Source: Gemmatimonadota bacterium
Lineage (GTDB): Bacteria; Gemmatimonadota; Gemmatimonadetes; Gemmatimonadales; Gemmatimonadaceae
Direction: 5' to 3'
DNA length: 64,000 nucleotides
Assembly: GCA_016712265.1 (NCBI GenBank)
Contig: JADJRJ010000028.1
Location: 1,240,001 to 1,304,000, forward strand
Below, piece after piece: positions 9,601-16,882 of the stretch; the first letter of the stretch is position 1, and the number at the start of each line of letters is the position of its first letter. Below the pieces are notes generated by a model. That model was not told the DNA's origin and ran no database searches. It saw nothing but the letters and a program-made list of their open reading frames with translations. The position numbers and the translations under genes are program-made.

Positions 9601-9896
9601 AGGTCGATTCCCTCGATCGAAAGCTCGTCGAGGTGGAGGACCAGCTGTTCCAGACCCGGACGACCGGTCGCGGACAGGACCTCATCCGGCACCCGTTCAA
9701 GCTGGGGGAACAACTCGTGTACTTCGGCCAGAGCGTGACCGCGTCAGACTACGCGCCAACGCAGCCACATCGGGAGGTGCAGCAAGTCCTCAAGGCCGAC
9801 CTCGCCCGCATCCGCGCGATGTTCGATCGGGTCATGCGCACCGACGTGGAGGCGTTCAAGCAGGCGCTGCGGGCGCGCGGCCTGATCATCAGCTGA
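6666..9896 (+). CDS. Secreted Asp-box beta-propeller protein (VPS10/sortilin-like, BNR repeats)
   Basis: 1076 residues. Signal peptide 1-20 ends VPA before QRRP. From about residue 78 there are roughly ten Asp-box motifs of the form S/T-x-D-x-G-x-x-W (for example near 80, 134, 185, 243 and 304), the hallmark of 10-bladed VPS10/sortilin-like or BNR propellers. Near residue 815 a FlgD-like Ig segment follows (VRTLAAMGKAGVNRIHWDLR), then a helical, coiled-coil-like C-terminus (about 935-1076). Such proteins are abundant in Gemmatimonadota and Bacteroidota and often labelled glycosyl hydrolase without proof; I see no sialidase FRIP motif. The ATG at 6666 is chosen because it opens directly into the signal peptide. 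Confidence 0.8.
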   Translation: MRLLPYALLLAAMLPLPVPAQRRPAPPVAPASTGIDTAWYAGLRWRHVGPEGNRVTSVAGVVGDRTTYYAGAASGGLWKTSDGGNTWRPIFDDQSVSSIGAVATAPSDPNVVWVGTGEPFIRSNISVGWGAFRSTDAGKSWTKMGLEQTGRISRIVIHPTNPDIVYMAALGHAYGPQPDRGIFRTQDGGKSWDKVLFVNDSTGASDLVMDPNNPRILFAGMWQLEMHTWGRLSGGAGSGIWMSRDGGTSWKRLTGNGLPTTQVGKIGLAMSRANSGRVYALIEAGDGLPAVNVTETTRGRLWRSDDGGTNWQVVSYDQQVAGRTHYYNRMAAMPDNADEAYFLTANWAKTVDGGRTITDPPIAATPGGDHHDIWIDETNGHRQIVSHDGGISITENRGQSWRRIQLPIAQMYHVAVDNRVPYNLYGNRQDGPSTMGPSNSKMAGFFGDAGIPRGLWSSVGGGESGWAQPDPVDTNLVWSSASGFGSVGGIVSRYDMRTKVSASVEVWPQGTIGHSADEVKYRFVWTFPVHLSPHDHNRVYVGSQHVHATTDGGRSWSVISPDLSRNDRTRMVRSGGLTPDNIGVEYSGVVFAITESRLRRGLIWAGTNDGKLHLTRDGGATWTDLTGNLPNAPFWGTISNIEASRYDEGTAYLSIDAHQSNNRDPFIYKTTDFGRTWVLVVNGIPTSPLSYVHVVREDPVRRGLLYAGTENGMYVSFNDGAHWQPLQNNLPHAPVYWIEVQEHFNDLVIATYGRGFWILDDITPLRTLGADVAAKESHLFAPRAAYRFLPVETPFFDFDDPVIGTNPTYGASLHYWLKADAKDSVRLTVSDAQGKVVRTLAAMGKAGVNRIHWDLRNEPTGQAKLRAVNPYHPETRYAAAGAPAPGIGRFSWLVPPGTYTVKLNAGGREETQTLVIRKDPASGGSEDEIRQQVALASQVAVDLDSAVAMVNALEVVRSQIATLKATLADDAKMADVRSQVDSLDRKLVEVEDQLFQTRTTGRGQDLIRHPFKLGEQLVYFGQSVTASDYAPTQPHREVQQVLKADLARIRAMFDRVMRTDVEAFKQALRARGLIIS

Positions 9897-9905
9897 CCGC
9901 GTGGC

Positions 9906-9935
9906 GCGCGCCGGGGTCGTCAGGCCCCGGCGCGC
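9906..9935. terminator. Strong bidirectional hairpin between convergent genes
   Basis: GCGCGCCGGGG pairs perfectly with CCCCGGCGCGC (11 bp, 8-nt loop). It lies between the stop codons of the propeller gene and the kinase gene and overlaps the last codons of the latter. No T-run, so it is probably a barrier or Rho-assisted end for both strands. Confidence 0.5.
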
Positions 9936-10549
9936 CTGGCCCACTCGACCACCAGCGCGGCGGCGCGGTCGATGCCAACCCACGAGGTGTCGACGCAGAG
10001 ATGATAGTGCGAGGCGTCCAGCCAGTCGCGGTCCCAGTGACGGCGCACGAACTGCGCCCGACGCCGGTTCTCCTCGTCCACCCGCCGCGCGGCCTCGGCG
10101 GCGCCTAACGATTCTCGAGCTGCGACGCGGGCAACCAAGGCGTCATGCGGCGCCGAGCAGAGGACGTGCAGCGCATCCGTGCGCCCTTCGAGGCGGATCT
10201 GGGCGCCGCGCCCCACGACCACGATCGGGCCCCGCGACACCGCGTCGTCGATCACCTGGCGCGTCACCTCGACGAGTCGCCCTTCGCCCGGCCGGAACGG
10301 GGTGCCAATTGGGGTGCTCAGCACTTCCGCGGTCCCGTACGCCAGGACGTCGGCGAGTCGCTCGGCCAGGGTGGGGCCCTTCTCGTCGATCGCTTCCACC
10401 TCGGCTGGGGTGGCATGCAGCCCGGCGGCGATCCGCTCGATGAACGCATTGTCGAGCAGGGTCCAGCCCAGCTGCGCGGACACCTGGCGTGCCACGTCCG
10501 ATCCGCCCGACCCGAAGAGGCGTGAGATGGTGACGATGCGCGCGCTCAT
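9920..10549 (-). CDS. Cytidylate kinase-like family protein
   Basis: 209 residues. The N-terminus MSARIVTISRLFGSGG holds a P-loop of the cytidylate-kinase-2 type (G-S-G-G-S), which differs from classic G-x-x-x-x-G-K-S by lacking Lys-Ser and is the usual form in this family. A central IVVVGRGAQ strand and the Arg-rich lid R-R-V-D-E-E-N-R-R-R follow. The biochemical substrate is uncertain; several relatives are called cytidylate kinase only by similarity. Start ATG overlaps the stop of the GNAT gene by ATGA, so it is translated as the third gene of the MoxR-GNAT-kinase operon. Confidence 0.78.
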   Translation of the reverse strand: MSARIVTISRLFGSGGSDVARQVSAQLGWTLLDNAFIERIAAGLHATPAEVEAIDEKGPTLAERLADVLAYGTAEVLSTPIGTPFRPGEGRLVEVTRQVIDDAVSRGPIVVVGRGAQIRLEGRTDALHVLCSAPHDALVARVAARESLGAAEAARRVDEENRRRAQFVRRHWDRDWLDASHYHLCVDTSWVGIDRAAALVVEWARRAGA

Positions 10550-11046
10550 GGCTGCACGCGCCGCCGGATGACCTGGGCGGGGACGAAGCCCAATGCTTCC
10601 CACGCCGCATTCGACGGGACGTTCCCGGTGTTGGTCCGCACGCGCAGGTCGCTGATCCCTCTGTCGTGGGCCCACGCGGTGGCGGCGCGCACCAACGCCC
10701 GCAGGGCCCCGCGCCGTCGACAGGCAGGAGACACGTAGGCTGTGGTGAGCACGCCGTAGGCGCCCACTCCCTCACGCCGCGTGATCGCGCAGCGCAGCAT
10801 GCCGCACACGTCGTCCTCGCTGGTGGCGACAAACCACCCTTGCGATGCATCCGCGAGTTGGCGGCGCGTGAAGTCATGGAGGGCGCCCCCACTGTCCGCC
10901 GGAATCAGGCCAGCGCCGGCGAGCGCCTGTTCTTCCCGACGGAGCGCGGCGCGTAGCCCGACGATGACCGCCAGGTCATGCACGGACGCCGGTCGGATGG
11001 CGAGCGTACGTGGCGGAACGGCCAGCGGCGGTTCCGGGCGGGTCAT
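10546..11046 (-). CDS. GNAT family N-acetyltransferase
   Basis: 166 residues. GNAT fold: RPASVHDLAVIVGLR at the N-terminus, motif A strand and P-loop TTAYVSPACRRRGALRAL (R-R-R-G-A, the acetyl-CoA pyrophosphate loop), and motif B with N-x-x-S-N-A-A-W-E-A-L-G-F near the C-terminus. It transfers an acetyl group from acetyl-CoA to an unknown amine. Both ends overlap neighbours by four bases (ATGA), placing it in the middle of a three-gene translationally coupled operon. Confidence 0.85.
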   Translation of the reverse strand: MTRPEPPLAVPPRTLAIRPASVHDLAVIVGLRAALRREEQALAGAGLIPADSGGALHDFTRRQLADASQGWFVATSEDDVCGMLRCAITRREGVGAYGVLTTAYVSPACRRRGALRALVRAATAWAHDRGISDLRVRTNTGNVPSNAAWEALGFVPAQVIRRRVQP

Positions 11047-12557
11047 GACTCCATGTCGTGCCCAGGCCGACGGCGAGACTCATGCGGGGCCCGCGCGTAC
11101 AGCCCACGTTCGCTCCGTGAGAGTTTGCGCCGGGCCACCAGCGACTCCAGGAGCAGCTCACAGGCGGCCACCTCGGCTGCGTGATCGTCCGCCCGAGCCA
11201 GGCCGACGAACTCCACGAGACTGAGGAGCCCGGGCACCGTGGCAAAGGCCTGGCGGAGGGTGGTGCTCGACACGTCGTCCGAGACCTCGAGGGCGGCGCC
11301 CTGTTCGAACCAGAGCACGACGGCGTCGGCATCGAATGGCCCCACGCGGTCCCTCAGGGTGGCATCGCAGGCGCGCCGGATCAGCTCGCGGGCGATCACG
11401 GCCGCGCCGACCAACTCCCCCTCGTACTCCAACTCGAGCTTGCCTGTAATGGCCGGCAGCGCAGCGTAGAGATCGGAGAGTCGGGGGACGACCTCCGGGT
11501 CGCCGAGTTGCACGGCGCGCCGCTCGGCATTGGAGACCACGCTTTCCATTAGCGAGATGGGCAAGCGCTGGGAGACGCCCGAACGCCGGTCGATGCGCTT
11601 GTCGTGTCGGGCCTCAAACGCCACGCGTTCGATCACCTCGGCAACAAACTCTGGTATGCGGGTCGGGGGGCCGTCGCGCGTGGTCCAGGCTTCCTGTGCC
11701 GTGATCTGCATCCCCAGTGCCACCGTCTCGGGGTAATGCGTGATGACCTCGCTGCCGATGCGGTCCTTGAGCGGCGTGATGATCTTTCCACGCGCCGTGT
11801 AGTCCTCGGGATTGGCCGTGAAGCAGAGCAGGACGTCCAAGGGGAGCCGGACCGGGTAGCCCTTCACCTGCACATCACCTTCCTGCATGATGTTGAACAG
11901 GCCGACCTGCACCTTCCCCGCGAGGTCCGGCAGCTCGTTGAGGGCGAAGATTCCGCGGTTCGCCCGCGGCAGCATTCCGTAGTGGATGGTCAGTTCGTCG
12001 GACAGGAGATGTCCCCCGCGCGCCGCCTTGATCGGGTCGACGTCGCCGATCACGTCGGCGATGGTCACATCCGGCGTGGCGAGTTTCTCGACGAAGCGCT
12101 GGTCGCGCGTCACCCAGGCGATCGGCGTGGCGTCGCCCTGGGCGTCCAGCACCTGCCGGGCGTACTTGGAGATCGGAGCGTAGGGATTGTCGTTCACCTC
12201 GCTCCCGGCGACGACCGGGAGCTGCTCGTCCAGCAATGTGGTCAGGGCGCGGAGCAGGCGCGACTTGGCCTGCCCGCGGAGGCCGAGCAGGATGAAGTTG
12301 TGCCGCGCCAGGATGGCATTCACCACCTGCGGCATCACCGTGTCTTCGTAGCCAAACACGCCAGCGAAGATCGGGCCACCGGCACGCAGGCGGGCGAGCA
12401 GGTTGGTGCGCATCTCGTCCTTCACGGAGCGCAGCACGCGATCGCGCGCGCCCAGCGGGTGCTGCCGGAGTGCGCCTAACGTACGTGGAAGTTCAGTCAA
12501 GAAACCCTCACCAGTGGTCCGCAGATGGCGCCGAAAGAGGCGCGGTGGATCGTGCAT
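11043..12557 (-). CDS. MoxR/magnesium chelatase-like AAA+ ATPase
   Basis: 504 residues. Walker A is G92-L-R-G-Q-A-K-S99; Walker B is IFALNE (202-207) where Asn replaces the usual first Asp, as I recall is normal for this subfamily. Sensor region FTANPEDYTARGKIITPLKDR follows, then an Arg-rich small domain and a helical C-terminal region. Members act with VWA partners in assembling or remodelling protein complexes; the likely partner here is the VWA gene at 836-2116. Minus-strand GGAG lies four bases before the ATG, a short spacing. First gene of the operon with GNAT and CMK-like kinase. Confidence 0.85.
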   Translation of the reverse strand: MHDPPRLFRRHLRTTGEGFLTELPRTLGALRQHPLGARDRVLRSVKDEMRTNLLARLRAGGPIFAGVFGYEDTVMPQVVNAILARHNFILLGLRGQAKSRLLRALTTLLDEQLPVVAGSEVNDNPYAPISKYARQVLDAQGDATPIAWVTRDQRFVEKLATPDVTIADVIGDVDPIKAARGGHLLSDELTIHYGMLPRANRGIFALNELPDLAGKVQVGLFNIMQEGDVQVKGYPVRLPLDVLLCFTANPEDYTARGKIITPLKDRIGSEVITHYPETVALGMQITAQEAWTTRDGPPTRIPEFVAEVIERVAFEARHDKRIDRRSGVSQRLPISLMESVVSNAERRAVQLGDPEVVPRLSDLYAALPAITGKLELEYEGELVGAAVIARELIRRACDATLRDRVGPFDADAVVLWFEQGAALEVSDDVSSTTLRQAFATVPGLLSLVEFVGLARADDHAAEVAACELLLESLVARRKLSRSERGLYARAPHESRRRPGHDMES

Positions 12558-12629
12558 CGTGCTCCTGCCCTACGAGCGAAGGGTCTCGCCCGATCGTCCT
12601 TCGTGCGTCAGTCCCGGTCGTTGCCGCGG

Positions 12630-14726
12630 TCAGTCCGCCGCGCTGACGTCGACGAGGGTATCGTAGAAGACGGGTCCACGCCCGAGGTCGGTTTCTCCCT
12701 GCCCGGTGACCGCGTTGGCATTGTTGCCGTCGGGCGAATACTTGCCCCACCAGATCGAGGGCGCCCACACCACGCCCTCACGCACCGAATCCTCAACGCG
12801 TAGCACGGTGACGAAGTGCCCCCGGTCGTTGTGGATGACCACCCGGGTCCCGTGCACCAGACCGCGGCGTTCGGCGTCGAGGGGGTGCATGACGCATTCC
12901 GGCTCCGCCTGCTTGCGCAGGGACGCAATGTTCACGAAGGTCGAGTTCAGGAAATAGTGGCGCGGCGACGAGATCAACATCAGGGGGAACCGGGCGGCGC
13001 GCTCCGGGTCCTCCTCCGGCAGTTCCCTTGGGGGGGTGAACGTCGGGAGCGGGTCCAGGCCGAGCGCCGCCATCTGTTCGGAGTAGAACTCGCACTTGCC
13101 CGAGGGCGTCCCGAACCCGCCGGTGGCAAACGGCAAGTAGGGGGAGGGCAGGTTCAGCCGGACCCAGCCGTGCGCGAGCAGCCGTTCCCAGGTGACCCCG
13201 TCGAGGCTGGCGTGAGGCGACGCCAGGGTCAGCTGAATGAGTGACGGATCGTCGTCGGCGAACAGCTCACTCGGCAGCCCCATGCGACGCCCGAGCTGGC
13301 GGAAAATCTCGGAGTTGGGCCGTGCCTCGCCCAGCGGTGCGATGGCCGGGCGGTTCAGCGTGACGTAGTTGTGCCCGTACGCGAGGTGAATGTCCCAGTG
13401 CTCGAGCTGCGTGGTGGCGGGCAAGACGTAGTCGGCCCAGTCTGCGGTGTTCGTTTGGAAGTGCTCGAGCACGACCGTGAACAAGTCCTCGCGAGCCAGG
13501 CCGCGAAGTACCGCGTTCCGATCGGGGGCGATGTCGGCGGGATTGGAATTGTAGACCACCAGGGCCTGCACGGGTGGGCCACCAACGCCAGCATCCGGTG
13601 CGTTCAAGGCCTCCCCCAATCGCACCATGTTGATGGCGCGGGCGGCTGAGCCCAGATCGGGCCGACCAAGAGCCTCGCGATTGAACTTGAAGTTTCCGCT
13701 GGTGCTCAGCTGCACGCCGCCGCCCGGCCGTCGCCAGTGGCCGGCGACCGAAGGGAGGCAGGCAATCGTGCGCACGGCCATCCCGCCACCGGCATGGCGT
13801 TGCAACCCGTAGTTGATTCGCACGAACGCAGCGCGGGCGCGGCCATACTGCCGACCAAGCGCACGGATGCGCGCCGCCGGGAGTCCGGTGATGGGTGCCG
13901 CTCGCTCCGGGCTCCAGGCGGAAACGCGGTCACGCAGGGCATCGCCGCCGAGCGTGTGGCGTTCGATGTAGTCGCGGTCCTCCAGCCCTTCCGCAAACAT
14001 CACGTGCATCATCGCCAGCGCGAGTGCGGCGTCGGTGCCCGGACGAATTGCGAGCCACTCGTCGCACTGCTCGGCCGTCCGGGTCCGTATCGGGTCGATG
14101 CAAATGACCGGCGCTCCGTTCGCCCGGGCCTGAAGGACAAACGGCCAGAGGTGCGGGTTGGCCGTGAGGGTGTTGGTCCCCCACAGGAGCACCAGGTCGG
14201 ACTGTGCCATCGCCTCGCTATCGGCGCCGACGCGGCTCCCGTTGGTCATGGTCAGTCCCTCGCTGCCGGCGGTCGAGCAGATCGTGCGCAGCAGTCGCGA
14301 GGCACCGAGCGCGTGAAAGAAGCGTCGGTCGACCGATTCGCCCTGTATCATCCCCATGGTGCCGGCGTACGAGTAGGGAAGAATCGCTTCCGCCCCGGCA
14401 GAATCGACAATGCCTCGCAGCCTTGCGGCGATGTCGTCCAGCGCTTCGTCCCAGGTGACCCTTTGGAAGGACCCGGATCCCTTGGGGCCTGTCCGCTTGA
14501 GTGGCGTCGTGAGCCGATCCGCGTGGTAAGTCCTTTCCAGGTAGCGGTTTACCTTCGCGCACAGGAACCCGGCCGTTACGGGGTGCTCGGCATCCCCGCG
14601 AATGGCCGTCGCCTTGCCATCGACAACGGTGACCACCGTGGCACAGGTGTCGGGGCAGTCATGGGGGCACGCGCCGCGAATGTTGTGCGGAGCGGCGGCG
14701 GGGAGTGGGGGCGAAGCGGTAGCCAT
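12630..14726 (-). CDS. Molybdopterin-dependent oxidoreductase (DMSO reductase superfamily)
   Basis: 698 residues. The N-terminal [4Fe-4S] site is C20-x3-C24-x3-C28-x27-C56 (ACPHDCPDTC then FLCAKVNRYLER). The middle contains the bis-MGD domains (for example LLWGTNTLTANPHLW and VVYNSNPAD), and the C-terminus is a molydopterin dinucleotide-binding barrel (FPLMLISSPRHYFLNSTF, RVVIHNDRGHF). No twin-arginine signal is visible, so it is probably cytoplasmic or relies on partners. No UGA codon occurs in frame, so it is not a selenoprotein. No dedicated FeS or membrane subunit is adjacent. Substrate unknown; COG0243-like enzymes span formate, thiosulfate and nitrate chemistry. Frame is open 57 codons further upstream, but family homology starts here. 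Confidence 0.85.
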   Translation of the reverse strand: MATASPPLPAAAPHNIRGACPHDCPDTCATVVTVVDGKATAIRGDAEHPVTAGFLCAKVNRYLERTYHADRLTTPLKRTGPKGSGSFQRVTWDEALDDIAARLRGIVDSAGAEAILPYSYAGTMGMIQGESVDRRFFHALGASRLLRTICSTAGSEGLTMTNGSRVGADSEAMAQSDLVLLWGTNTLTANPHLWPFVLQARANGAPVICIDPIRTRTAEQCDEWLAIRPGTDAALALAMMHVMFAEGLEDRDYIERHTLGGDALRDRVSAWSPERAAPITGLPAARIRALGRQYGRARAAFVRINYGLQRHAGGGMAVRTIACLPSVAGHWRRPGGGVQLSTSGNFKFNREALGRPDLGSAARAINMVRLGEALNAPDAGVGGPPVQALVVYNSNPADIAPDRNAVLRGLAREDLFTVVLEHFQTNTADWADYVLPATTQLEHWDIHLAYGHNYVTLNRPAIAPLGEARPNSEIFRQLGRRMGLPSELFADDDPSLIQLTLASPHASLDGVTWERLLAHGWVRLNLPSPYLPFATGGFGTPSGKCEFYSEQMAALGLDPLPTFTPPRELPEEDPERAARFPLMLISSPRHYFLNSTFVNIASLRKQAEPECVMHPLDAERRGLVHGTRVVIHNDRGHFVTVLRVEDSVREGVVWAPSIWWGKYSPDGNNANAVTGQGETDLGRGPVFYDTLVDVSAAD

Positions 14727-14735
14727 CGGGCGCTC

Positions 14736-14750
14736 GTGGCGAGATGCCAC
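14736..14750 (-). promoter_or_regulatory. Inverted repeat in the oxidoreductase leader
   Basis: GTGGC-ATCTC-GCCAC (minus strand) lies 10-24 bases before the ATG, just downstream of a TATTCT box at 14754-14759. It could be a repressor operator or a hairpin masking translation initiation. Confidence 0.35.
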
Positions 14751-14823
14751 TAAAGAATAGCGAAGCACGCCCGCCGGGCGCGAATCCCGCAGGGAAACCC
14801 TTGGGGGAGAACAACTTGGGCGC

Positions 14824-14851
14824 TTGACAGGAACCCGGTGACCCATAGATT
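14824..14851 (+). promoter_or_regulatory. Sigma-70-type promoter of the small lipoprotein
   Basis: TTGACA (14824-14829), 16-nt spacer, TAGATT (14846-14851). It would start a transcript with a 150-nt leader before the lipoprotein ATG at 15006. This is one of the best canonical promoters in the window. Confidence 0.65.
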
Positions 14852-15005
14852 CAGCGCGCACCCTACTTGCCGCGATGACGAGCGGGGTGTGCACCAACGC
14901 GCTAGGCGCAGTGCATGGTTAGTCTCGCAAGTCACCGGCGGGCGGTCTGCGTGCTCGCCCCGCGGTCCAACCCCCGCTCCCCCACTCGTTCAGGAGAATC
15001 GTTCC

Positions 15006-15182
15006 ATGAAGCGCCTCGCTCTCGTTGCCTCGATGGTCGTCCTCGCCGCTTGCGCCGCTAAGGAAGAAGCGCCGGCTGCGGATGCCGCCGCCACCGCTTC
15101 CCCTGATGCGGCGATGTCCGCCCCGATGGACAGCACCATGAAGCACGACTCCGGCATGGCCGGCGACACGACCAAGCACTAA
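15006..15182 (+). CDS. Small lipoprotein, Ala/Met/His-rich
   Basis: 58 residues. Lys2-Arg3, a hydrophobic stretch and the lipobox L13-A-A-C16 predict lipidation by Lgt (also encoded here at 46440-47294). The mature 43 residues are low-complexity Ala/Asp/Pro followed by a C-terminal segment with three Met and two His, which could bind metal, though that is speculation. AGGAGA lies nine bases before the ATG, a strong ribosome-binding site. It has its own TTGACA/TAGATT promoter and terminator, so it is a monocistronic, probably well-expressed gene. Function unknown. Confidence 0.85.
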   Translation: MKRLALVASMVVLAACAAKEEAPAADAAATASPDAAMSAPMDSTMKHDSGMAGDTTKH

Positions 15183-15208
15183 GTCGCGTCACGTTCTGGT
15201 TGCACCAG

Positions 15209-15240
15209 GGGCGCGCCTGCGGGCGCGCCCTTCGTGTTTC
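15209..15240 (+). terminator. Terminator of the small lipoprotein gene
   Basis: GGGCGCGCC and GGCGCGCCC (9 bp) with loop TGCG, followed by TTCGTGTTT. Position 26 bases past the stop fits; the tail is T-rich but broken. Confidence 0.65.
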
Positions 15241-15248
15241 CCGAGTGC

Positions 15249-16199
15249 CTAGTGCACAAAAGGAAGCGGGACGACCGTCGCGCCCACGTCCACGTCACCC
15301 GTCCGGATGCGTACCCCGGCGCCGTCCGGGACTTCGCGCCGGATCAAGGCGATCGCAATCGGACCGGCCAGGGGTGACACGGCAACGCTCCGCACATCAC
15401 CCACAACAGCGCCATCACCGTGCACCACCGAGGCGCCCTGCGGGACGACCGCCTCGAGCCTCAATCCACGCAGGTAGCGGTTCACGTGCCCGCGGTAGTG
15501 CAGGCGGGCCACGAACTCCTGTCCTGTGTAGCACCCCTTCGCGTACGAGATCGCGTGGAGGTCATCCATGTTGGCCTCCTGGGCGAGCATAGCCTCATCC
15601 ATGTCGAGGCCCCACCGCGGGCGACCGGCGGTCACGCGCCACGCCTCCAATCCCTCGAGGGATCCAACGGTCGCGCCGCGCGCCCGAAGGGTCGCCTCCA
15701 CCGTGGCCGCGGCTTCGTCCCCGCACCACACCACCGCGCCGTGGTGCACTCCGACCCCTGGCAACCTGGCAAGCCGCCCGCTCATCCCATCCAGCGCGAT
15801 GGGCGCGTGGGCATACGCTTCGGACACCGGCGCGCCTAACGTGGCGATGAGCTGGCCCACCGTCGTCCCGTACAACTCGACGAAGCGAAGCCCGGAGGTC
15901 ACGACGGAATATTTCGACAGGCGCGGGTTCACGAACTTCTGTACGAGGGCCTGCCAGCCCACTGATGCCTCCACGGTCGTGTCGGTCAGGACCGAATCCT
16001 CGGTTCGAAAGATGCGCAGGTCGGCAACGATCCTGCCCTTTGGGGTGAGTGCGACGGCATAACATCCCTCGCCAGGGCTCAACGCCGCCACGTCGTTGGT
16101 CACCAAGCCATTGACCACTGCGGCGGCCTGCGGCCCGGTGAACGCGATCCGCACCAGGTCGGTGCGCCAGAACAGGTGAGCGTCAGACGACGGGGTCAT
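15249..16199 (-). CDS. ygfZ: YgfZ/GcvT-like folate-binding protein
   Basis: 316 residues. The YgfZ signature K-G-C-Y-x-G-Q-E is intact (YAKGCYTGQEFVARLHYRG), with the preceding GLDMDEAMLAQEANMDDL block and a C-terminal barrel. YgfZ (IBA57 homologue) uses tetrahydrofolate in Fe-S cluster assembly or repair. Its place at the end of an operon that also encodes the Fe-S protein GlcF suggests it supports that enzyme; this is inference. ATGA overlap with the upstream HAD gene fixes the start at 16199. Alternative: an aminomethyltransferase, but the length and KGCYxGQE favour YgfZ. Confidence 0.88.
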   Translation of the reverse strand: MTPSSDAHLFWRTDLVRIAFTGPQAAAVVNGLVTNDVAALSPGEGCYAVALTPKGRIVADLRIFRTEDSVLTDTTVEASVGWQALVQKFVNPRLSKYSVVTSGLRFVELYGTTVGQLIATLGAPVSEAYAHAPIALDGMSGRLARLPGVGVHHGAVVWCGDEAAATVEATLRARGATVGSLEGLEAWRVTAGRPRWGLDMDEAMLAQEANMDDLHAISYAKGCYTGQEFVARLHYRGHVNRYLRGLRLEAVVPQGASVVHGDGAVVGDVRSVAVSPLAGPIAIALIRREVPDGAGVRIRTGDVDVGATVVPLPFVH

Positions 16200-16882
16200 G
16201 CTTGACGTGGAGGGGTGAGGAGGGCGGCGAGTGATGCGGAGTCCAGCATGGCAAGTGAGGGCACGTAGGCGGAGGCCTCGAGGGCGACATGCGCGGGGTG
16301 TGGGCCTACCGCGATGCAAGCCAACCCGGCGGCCTGTGCGGAGCGAATGCCCGCCGCGCCGTTCTCCAGGGCCACCACCGTTCCAGACGACCCGCTGCGA
16401 TACTGGCCCAGTCGGCGCACGGCGAGGTGATAGGGCGCTGGATCGGGTTTGTCCGCGGTCGCGTCTTCCGCGCCGATCACGAACGAGAACGCATGTTCGA
16501 GGCGGGCCAATTCGAGGATGGGGGCGACGTCCGCGCGGCGCAGTCGGGTGACCCCAGCGAGCCGGTGACGTGAGGCGAGCCGCTCCAGGGCCGAACGGGC
16601 ACCATCGGCCAGCATGGTTCCCTTGCCCAGGGATGCGGCGAGGGCGCGGTCTGCGCGCAGGCGTGCGAGCTCCAGGTCGGTGGCGTCCAGGGGCAGGTGC
16701 CGTTCCCGAGCGATCGCCTCGATGGCTCGAGCGGACGGCCAGCCAGCACACCAATCCCAGTACTCGGCATCGGTGAGTTCCACCTGATGGCCCCGCAAGG
16801 CCTCGTTCAGGGCCTGCCGCCGCGGGGCGAAGGTATCGATAACGATGCCGTCGAGCTCGACCAGGATCGCCTCAGGACGCAT
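16196..16882 (-). CDS. HAD-superfamily protein with altered catalytic residues
   Basis: 228 residues of the beta-phosphoglucomutase/phosphoglycolate phosphatase class with a helical cap. Motif I reads V-E9-L-D11-G instead of D-x-D-G, so the nucleophilic Asp is Glu. Motif II has T112, motif III K145 in DKPDP, and motif IV reads E173-N174 where E/D-D is expected. Two of the conserved acids are therefore changed. Location between glcF and ygfZ would suit a 2-phosphoglycolate phosphatase feeding glycolate oxidase, but the active site argues for lost, altered or non-catalytic function. Start overlaps the glcF end by 11 bases; a second HAD gene with intact motifs is at 41839. Confidence 0.8.
   Translation of the reverse strand: MRPEAILVELDGIVIDTFAPRRQALNEALRGHQVELTDAEYWDWCAGWPSARAIEAIARERHLPLDATDLELARLRADRALAASLGKGTMLADGARSALERLASRHRLAGVTRLRRADVAPILELARLEHAFSFVIGAEDATADKPDPAPYHLAVRRLGQYRSGSSGTVVALENGAAGIRSAQAAGLACIAVGPHPAHVALEASAYVPSLAMLDSASLAALLTPPRQA

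Noticed and set aside
7173..9713. Long open frame on the minus strand opposite the propeller gene
   Set aside because: Its codons simply mirror the strongly GC3-biased sense gene; the predicted protein is Arg/Gly/Pro-rich, has no domain, and the sense strand carries ten clear Asp-boxes.
12630..14726. Selenocysteine in the molybdopterin oxidoreductase
   Set aside because: No in-frame TGA is present in the coding region and the Fe-S motif continues into normal sequence.
13737..14753. Plus-strand frame of about 340 codons inside the molybdopterin oxidoreductase
   Set aside because: Antisense to intact Fe-S and bis-MGD motifs; no start signal and no recognisable domain.
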